A DNA stretch of 64,000 nucleotides from an uncultured Collinsella sp. (GTDB lineage Bacteria; Actinomycetota; Coriobacteriia; Coriobacteriales; Coriobacteriaceae). The DNA lies in NCBI GenBank assembly GCA_900768435.1, contig CAAGCW010000006.1, positions 1 through 64,000 of the forward strand, written 5' to 3'. Below are positions 59,298 to 64,000 of the stretch, piece by piece. Both the position numbers and the translations under genes were made by a program. Position 1 is the stretch's first letter, and each line of letters begins with the position of its first letter. Under the pieces are notes generated by a model. It was given only the letters and a program-made list of their open reading frames with translations. It had not been told where the DNA came from and did not search any database.

Positions 59298-60434
59298 ATG
59301 CGTCTGCCCATGAATACCTCGCTTGCCATGCTCAAGCCCTCCGGTATCCGCCGGATTAACGCGCTCGCCGCCCGGCATCCGGGGTGTATCGCGCTCGCGC
59401 TCGGCGAGCCCGATTTTCCCACGCCCGATGTGATTAGCGCCGAGGTGACCGCCGCGCTGGACCGCGGTGACACGCACTATCCGCCCAACAACGGTCGCCC
59501 CGCCCTGCGTGATGCACTGTCCAAATATATGGATGACGCGGGCCTGGCGTTTTCCGCCGATGAGGTCATCCTGACCGACGGCGCGACCGAGGCACTGTCG
59601 GCAACATTTATGGCTATGCTCAACCCCGGCGACGAGGTCATTATCCCCACGCCCGCCTTTGGCCTGTACGAGAGCATCGTCGTGGCCAACCACGCCAAGG
59701 CGGTCTTCTTGGATACGGAGCCTGCGCAATTCCAGATTGACGAGGACGCGCTTAGCGCCTGTGTGACCCCGGCGACCAAGGCCATCGTCATCTGCTCGCC
59801 CAACAATCCCACGGGTTGCATCCTCGACACGGCATCGCTCGACGCCGTGGCGCGCGTGGCAGAGCAGGCGGGCATCTACGTAGTCTGCGACGACGTATAC
59901 AACCGCCTCGTCTATGTGGACGGCTACGAGCGCTTCGCCCAGCGACACCCGGAGCTGCGCGAGCAGACGGTCGTCATCGAGAGCTTCTCCAAGCCCTGGG
60001 CCATGACCGGCTGGCGCTTGGGTTGGCTCGCCGCCGCAGCCCCCGTCATCGCCGAGATCGCAAAGGCTCACCAATACCTGGTATCGAGCGCCGTCTCCTT
60101 CGAGATGGACGCCGCAGCCCGAGCCCTCACCGTCGACCCAACCCCCATGCTCAAAGTCTACCGAGCCCGCCGCGAGTGCGTACTCGCAGCCTTAGACGCC
60201 ATGGGCCTGGACGTCGTGGAGCCCGCAGGAGCCTTCTACACTTTCCCGAGCATCAAACAATTCGGCCTAACAAGCGAAGACTTCTGCATCAAAGCCATCA
60301 AAGAGGCCAACGTAGCCCTAGTCCCTGGAAACTGCTTCGGCACCGAAGGCCACATCCGTCTCAGCTATTGCGTTTCCGACCAAGATTTGGACGAAGGCCT
60401 AAATCGCCTGTCCACCTTCGTTTCAACCTTGTAG
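59298..60434 (+). CDS. Class I/II PLP aminotransferase
   Basis: A 378-aa fold-type I aminotransferase. LGEPDFPTPD (near residue 36), YPPNNGRPALRDAL, DGATEAL, SPNNPTGCILD (PLP Asn), CDDVYNRLVY (PLP Asp/Tyr) and SFSKPWAMTGWRLGW (PLP Lys in SFSK) are present, with the C-terminal substrate Arg in HIRLSYC. It transfers amino groups among aspartate, alanine, aromatic or branched-chain partners; substrate not fixed. AAAGGA precedes the ATG. Codon use changes sharply within the gene: from about 60080 AAA, GAA, CTA, GCA and CGA become common, unlike its first two thirds. Confidence 0.93.
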   Translation: MRLPMNTSLAMLKPSGIRRINALAARHPGCIALALGEPDFPTPDVISAEVTAALDRGDTHYPPNNGRPALRDALSKYMDDAGLAFSADEVILTDGATEALSATFMAMLNPGDEVIIPTPAFGLYESIVVANHAKAVFLDTEPAQFQIDEDALSACVTPATKAIVICSPNNPTGCILDTASLDAVARVAEQAGIYVVCDDVYNRLVYVDGYERFAQRHPELREQTVVIESFSKPWAMTGWRLGWLAAAAPVIAEIAKAHQYLVSSAVSFEMDAAARALTVDPTPMLKVYRARRECVLAALDAMGLDVVEPAGAFYTFPSIKQFGLTSEDFCIKAIKEANVALVPGNCFGTEGHIRLSYCVSDQDLDEGLNRLSTFVSTL

Positions 60435-60493
60435 CCCAACGAGATCCAAACCATCAGCCCACCGACATAAGGGTTATGCGTGGGGCGCGTCGC

Positions 60494-60696
60494 TCAACGG
60501 GCGCGAGGATTCGCAGCAAAGTTACCGCAGCTCCGGTCCGAGGGGCCGGGTTGAGATTTTCGTAGATTCCGCACGAGCCGAAGGCCACTTAATGTGGCCT
60601 TCGTGCGAGCCAGGACTTGACCGAGCGAAAATCTCAACCCGGCCCCTCGGACCGGAGCGTATGCAGGGTTTGTGTACGAATCCTCGCGCCCGTTGA
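60494..60696. repeat. 203-bp nested perfect palindrome
   Basis: Outer arms of 20 bp (60494-60513 with 60677-60696) and inner arms of 33 bp (60530-60562 with 60626-60658) are all perfect. In the centre GAAGGCCAC (60580-60588) pairs with GTGGCCTTC (60594-60602), flanked by CGCAC/GTGCG. Unpaired gaps of 16 and 18 bases separate outer and inner arms. No gene lies inside. Nothing else is seen in 60435-60493 or 60697-60835. Confidence 0.9.
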
Positions 60697-60835
60697 CCGA
60701 CGCCGGGGTCCCCGCCATAATACTTTCGGTTCACGCACGAATCCGCTGCCAGAGACAGCCGGTGCAAACGGGCATCGCCCGCGAGCTTAATGGGATATCC
60801 CGCCAGCCGAGGTGGTCGAGTAGATATGTCTTCTC

Positions 60836-60872
60836 GCCCCCGTCGCTCATGCAGCGCGGGGGCTTTCTTTTT
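60836..60872 (+). terminator. Terminator in front of rplJ
   Basis: GCCCCCGTCGC (60836-60846) pairs with GCGCGGGGGC (60854-60863), followed by a T-rich run. It could end the upstream transcript or act as an attenuator in the rplJ leader, as L10 leaders often do. No clear promoter follows before the rplJ start at 60938. Confidence 0.75.
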
Positions 60873-60937
60873 GGACATGCCCCCGTCACGTCCTTGTGGC
60901 GGACCGTGCCCGGAAAGAATTCGAGGAGGTGTAATTT

Positions 60938-61459
60938 ATGCCCCAGCAGTACAAAATCGACAAGGTTGCAGAGATCGAGTCCCGTATCGCCGAGAACGCC
61001 GGTCTGTTTGTCGTCAACTACAACGGTCTGACGGTTAAGCAGGCTCAGGAGCTGCGTCATCAGCTTCGCGAGTGCGGCGCCGAGATGAAGGTCTACAAGA
61101 ACAACCTGGTCAAGATCGCTCTCAAGAACCAGGAGCAGCCCGAGATCGACGAGATCCTCGCCGGCCCCGTCGCTTATGTGTTCTACGAGACCGAGCCGGT
61201 CGAGGCCGCTAAGGCCCTTAAGGACTTCTCCGCTAAGTCCAAGGGCGTCCTTGAGATCAAGGGCGGTATCTCCGACGGCAAGGCCGTTTCCGCTGATGAC
61301 GTTAAGGCTATCGCCGAGCTGCCCACCAAGGATCAGCTTCTCGGCCAGATCGCCGGCCTCATCTCCGGTTTCGCTCGCGACATCGCTGTCTGCGTCAACG
61401 GCGTTTCCTCTGGTCTCGCTCGTTCGATCCAGCAGGTCTCCGAGCAGAAGGCAGCCTAG
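60938..61459 (+). CDS. rplJ: 50S ribosomal protein L10
   Basis: A 173-aa L10, the base of the ribosomal stalk that binds L7/L12 dimers. The N-terminal KIDKVAEIESRIAENAGLFV, NYNGLTVKQAQELRHQLRE and AEMKVYKNNLVKIAL, and the C-terminal helix that binds L12, are visible. GAGGAGGT precedes the ATG. It heads the rplJL unit, here detached from rplKA by 24 kb. Confidence 0.97.
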   Translation: MPQQYKIDKVAEIESRIAENAGLFVVNYNGLTVKQAQELRHQLRECGAEMKVYKNNLVKIALKNQEQPEIDEILAGPVAYVFYETEPVEAAKALKDFSAKSKGVLEIKGGISDGKAVSADDVKAIAELPTKDQLLGQIAGLISGFARDIAVCVNGVSSGLARSIQQVSEQKAA

Positions 61460-61561
61460 TTGCTGTTTTCACCCGCGGCGGCAACGCCGCACCCCTGGCG
61501 CATTCGCGCCGTGTTTTAACTGATCTCCGTGCATTCGCACGGAAACCGAAAGGACTTAGAA

Positions 61562-61939
61562 ATGGCTAAGCTTACCACCGATGAGATCATCGATGCTCTT
61601 AAGGAAATGACCCTTCTCGAGGCTTCCGAGCTCGTTAAGGCTATCGAGGACACCTTCGGCGTTTCCGCCGCTGCTCCTGCCGCTGTTGTCGCCGCCCCCG
61701 CTGCTGGCGCTGCTGAGGCCGAGGAGAAGACCGAGTTTGACGTCGTGCTCGAGGGCTTCGGCGACAACAAGATCCAGGTCATCAAGGCCGTCCGTGAGCT
61801 CACCAACCTTGGCCTGAAGGAGGCCAAGGAGGTCGTCGAGGGCGCTCCCAAGGCTGTTCTCGAGGGTGCCAAGAAGGAGGACGCCGAGGCTGCCAAGGAG
61901 AAGCTCGAGGCTGCTGGCGCTGCTGTCACCCTCAAGTAA
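61562..61939 (+). CDS. rplL: 50S ribosomal protein L7/L12
   Basis: A 125-aa acidic stalk protein recruiting translation factors. An N-terminal dimer domain (DEIIDALKEMTLLEASELVK), an Ala-rich hinge (about residues 38-55) and the C-terminal factor-binding domain (KIQVIKAVRELTNLGLKEAK) are clear. The start at 61562 follows GAAAGGAC. Extreme codon bias fits high expression. A strong terminator follows, cutting it off from rpoB. Confidence 0.97.
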   Translation: MAKLTTDEIIDALKEMTLLEASELVKAIEDTFGVSAAAPAAVVAAPAAGAAEAEEKTEFDVVLEGFGDNKIQVIKAVRELTNLGLKEAKEVVEGAPKAVLEGAKKEDAEAAKEKLEAAGAAVTLK

Positions 61940-61966
61940 TCAGGCTTTCTCGCCAGATTTCTTTGC

Positions 61967-62000
61967 AGACGGGGTTCGCATTGCGAGCCCCGTCTTTTTT
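61967..62000 (+). terminator. Intrinsic terminator of rplJL
   Basis: A 13-bp stem (61967-61979 with 61982-61995, one G-U) followed by TTTTTT, 28 bases past the stop. The 62001-62253 leader of galU has no other recognised feature. Confidence 0.92.
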
Positions 62001-62253
62001 GTTTTTCGGTCCCTCGGCATCGGTTGCTCAAACTGCCATGTTCTGTGATTTGCGTCGTATCGCGTGCCCTGCCGTTAGGCAATAAAATTGCACCATTCGA
62101 GCAATAATTTGCGTTGACCTGCTGAAGAATTGTCTCTGCCTTGTAGCGACATATAGTTCCAGCGGTAAGATGCTTGGGTATCGCAATTTGGTCTGCGGCT
62201 GTGCGCCGCACGCACGGGGCGCTTTTGCGCCTGCGAAAGGATCTTTGAATAAC

Positions 62254-63162
62254 ATGAAGGCAATCATCCCCGCCGCCGGTCTTGGCACGCGTTTTCTGCC
62301 TGGCACCAAGTGCACGCCCAAAGAGATGCTGCCGGTGCTCGACAAGCCGGTCATCCAGTATGTCGTCGAGGAGGCACTCGACCCCGAGGAGGTCGACGAC
62401 GCCATCATCGTTACCTCGCCCGGCAAGCCCGAGCTGCTGAACTACTTCCAGCCCGACCGTTCGCTCGAGAACCTGCTGCGCGAGCGCGGCAAGAACGCCT
62501 ATGCCGATGCCGTCGCCCACGCTGGCGGTATGCCGGTCGACTTCCGTTATCAGTACGAGCCCAAGGGCCTCGGCCATGCTATTCGCTCTGCTGCCGACGC
62601 CGTGGCAGGGGAGAACTTCCTGGTTCTTCTGGGCGACTACGTTGTACCTAACCGCGACATCTGCGACAAGATGCTCGCCGTTTCCAAGGAGCACGGTGGC
62701 GCTTCGGTTATTGCCGTCGCTGCTTGCTCGCCCGAGGAAGTCAGCCGCTACGGCGTTATCGCCGGCGAGCGCGTCGGTTCGCTCGAGGGTGCCGAGGACG
62801 TTGCCGATGCCGAGCCGGGCGCTGTCTGGCGTATCGGCGGTCTGGTCGAGAAGCCCGCTCCCGAGGCGGCTCCGTCCAACCTGTACATCGTCGGTCGCTA
62901 CCTGCTGAGCCCGCTGGTCATGGACTTGCTGGCAGATCAGCAGGCCGGCAAGGGCGGCGAGATCCAACTCACCGACGCCATGGCCCGTTCGCTCGACCGC
63001 GAAGCCATGTATGCAGTCGTCATCGACCCGCTGTCGGGCTACGACACCGGCACTCCCTCTGGCTGGATGGCCACCAACGCCCTCATGGCTGCAAGCGACC
63101 CCCGCTTTGCCGATGCCTTCTGGGACGCCATCGACGAGCGCGGCGGATTGATGCGTAAGTAA
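62254..63162 (+). CDS. galU: UTP-glucose-1-phosphate uridylyltransferase
   Basis: A 302-aa nucleotidyltransferase making UDP-glucose from glucose-1-phosphate and UTP, used for glycolipids, teichoic-type polymers and galactose metabolism. AIIPAAGLGTRFLPGTK (nucleotide loop), PKEMLPVLDKPVIQYVVEEA (Lys), LLGDYVV and LVEKPAP are present. The start at 62254 gives a typical GalU N-terminus; AAAGGAT is about 12 bases upstream. It is inserted between rplL and rpoB, which are adjacent in most bacteria, and has its own terminators on both sides. Confidence 0.95.
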   Translation: MKAIIPAAGLGTRFLPGTKCTPKEMLPVLDKPVIQYVVEEALDPEEVDDAIIVTSPGKPELLNYFQPDRSLENLLRERGKNAYADAVAHAGGMPVDFRYQYEPKGLGHAIRSAADAVAGENFLVLLGDYVVPNRDICDKMLAVSKEHGGASVIAVAACSPEEVSRYGVIAGERVGSLEGAEDVADAEPGAVWRIGGLVEKPAPEAAPSNLYIVGRYLLSPLVMDLLADQQAGKGGEIQLTDAMARSLDREAMYAVVIDPLSGYDTGTPSGWMATNALMAASDPRFADAFWDAIDERGGLMRK

Positions 63163-63182
63163 GCCTTCGGGCATCGACATTT

Positions 63183-63216
63183 ACGGGCGCGGACCTCGGT
63201 TCGCGCCCGTTTTTTA
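63183..63216 (+). terminator. Intrinsic terminator of galU
   Basis: ACGGGCGCG (63183-63191) pairs with CGCGCCCGT (63202-63210), followed by TTTTTT. Twenty bases past the galU stop. Confidence 0.92.
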
Positions 63217-63348
63217 TAAGAGCTGCGATTGCCGCCTCTCTGTTCACAGAAAATATATGAACAGATGTTCGATACACATACATCTACCTGCGTGTTTTCT
63301 GTCGAAAAACTTTGCTACTCCAAAAACTCAATCGCGTCAAGGCTTTTC

Positions 63349-63376
63349 TTGCCCAACGGTCGGTACCTGATAAACT
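63349..63376 (+). promoter_or_regulatory. Candidate promoter of rpoB
   Basis: TTGCCC (63349-63354) and TAAACT (63371-63376) with a 16-base spacer, 74 bases before the rpoB start. Upstream of it (63217-63348) the sequence is AT-rich and holds no gene. Confidence 0.5.
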
Positions 63377-63449
63377 ATTAGGTTGCGATAACTGGCGAAG
63401 CTATGCCTCGCCAACCCACCGAGCATTTCCGTGAAGGAGGAAAAACCTG

Positions 63450-64000
63450 GTGACCTACGCATACACTGCCACTGAGCGCAAGCGCGTCAGCTTCGGGAAA
63501 ATCCCGGAGGCCATGGAGCTCCCCAACCTTATCTCTGTTCAAAGGGAATCCTTTGAGCGTTTTAAGGATGAGGGCCTTCGTGAGGCGTTCAAGGAATCCA
63601 GCCCCATCCAGAGTCAGAACCATGTTCTCGAGGTTACCTTCGGCGAGCATCAGTTCGGCGACCCCGCGCACACCGTCGAGGAGTGCCGCGAGAAGGATAT
63701 GACCTATCAGGCTCCGCTTCTGACCGACGTCCGTCTCACCAACAAGGAGACCGGCGAGATCAAGGAGCAGCTCGTCTTCATGGGCGACTTCCCCATGATG
63801 ACCGATCAGGGCACCTTCATCATCAACGGTACCGAGCGTATCGTCGTCTCGCAGCTCGTCCGCTCCCCGGGCGTGTACTACAGCTCCGAGATGGATTCGG
63901 GCAAGCAGATCTACAAGGCCCAGATCATCCCGTCCCGCGGTGCCTGGCTTGAGTTTGAGGTCGACAAGCGCGACCAGCTCATGGTCTCCATCGACCGTAA
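63450..64000 (+). CDS. rpoB: RNA polymerase beta subunit (5' part)
   Basis: The first 183 codons of RpoB, cut by the window edge. It starts with GTG, nine bases after GAAGGAGG, and reads VTYAYTATERKRVSFGKIPE, then LPNLISVQRESFERF, FMGDFPMMTDQGTFIINGTERI and VSQLVRSPGVYY, the conserved N-terminal segments of the beta subunit's protrusion domain. The enzyme synthesises all cellular RNA. It has its own promoter region, being cut off from rplJL by galU and two terminators. The frame is open to the last base. Confidence 0.97.
   Translation, partial: MTYAYTATERKRVSFGKIPEAMELPNLISVQRESFERFKDEGLREAFKESSPIQSQNHVLEVTFGEHQFGDPAHTVEECREKDMTYQAPLLTDVRLTNKETGEIKEQLVFMGDFPMMTDQGTFIINGTERIVVSQLVRSPGVYYSSEMDSGKQIYKAQIIPSRGAWLEFEVDKRDQLMVSIDR

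Overview
The window looks like chromosomal DNA of a high-GC Gram-positive gut anaerobe of the class Coriobacteriia, most likely Collinsella. This rests on recall of protein families and codon style (GC-ending codons, GAG/AAG preferred), not on a database search. It carries a translation/transcription gene backbone plus accessory islands, four IS- or repeat-rich intergenic zones, five tRNA genes and one intact IS110-family element. No phage, plasmid or CRISPR locus was seen.

Layout. 0.1-2.5 kb: SDR reductase and homoserine dehydrogenase (minus strand). 2.7-9.0 kb: branched-chain amino acid ABC importer with two tandem binding proteins and livHMGF. 9.0-10.7 kb: palindromic repeat abutting an IS110/IS1111-type element. 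10.9-18.7 kb: ThrE-type exporter, DUF2798 membrane protein, a 1479-aa double BadF-type activase and its TetR-family neighbour with a perfect 21-bp palindrome upstream. 18.9-26.1 kb: clpC, pepD, hipBA with operators, and mntP behind a yybP-ykoY Mn riboswitch. 26.2-31.8 kb: disA-ispD-ispF-cysS-rlmB-yacP. 32.0-37.2 kb: tRNA cluster, tuf, rpmG, tRNA-Trp, secE, nusG, rplK, rplA. 37.3-38.8 kb: a decayed leucine operon with a preserved attenuator. 39-60.4 kb: ECF sigma/anti-sigma, metallophosphoesterase with a ParB/BMP fusion, MscS, TrpXYZ-like ABC importer, WYL regulator, asnS, EIIA-Glc, hydrolase, FeoAB, MFS, GH13, DNA glycosylase and aminotransferase. 60.9-64 kb: rplJ-rplL, galU and the start of rpoB.

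The order clpC, disA, ispD, ispF, cysS, rlmB, yacP, rpmG, secE, nusG, rplK, rplA, rplJ, rplL, rpoB is the order known from Bacillus subtilis. Here it is stretched over about 45 kb by insertions, the largest (about 24 kb) separating rplKA from rplJL.

The most striking local biology is at 37.3-38.8 kb. A 19-codon leader ORF packed with CTA leucine codons and its terminator are intact, while the genes they should control are a leuA fragment (lost start codon, in-frame stop) fused to the C-terminal part of leuB. Leucine synthesis from this locus is dead, and the window also holds a complete LIV importer. The second theme is a set of unrelated-looking short palindromic repeat families scattered between genes, including a 203-bp nested perfect palindrome at 60.5-60.7 kb.
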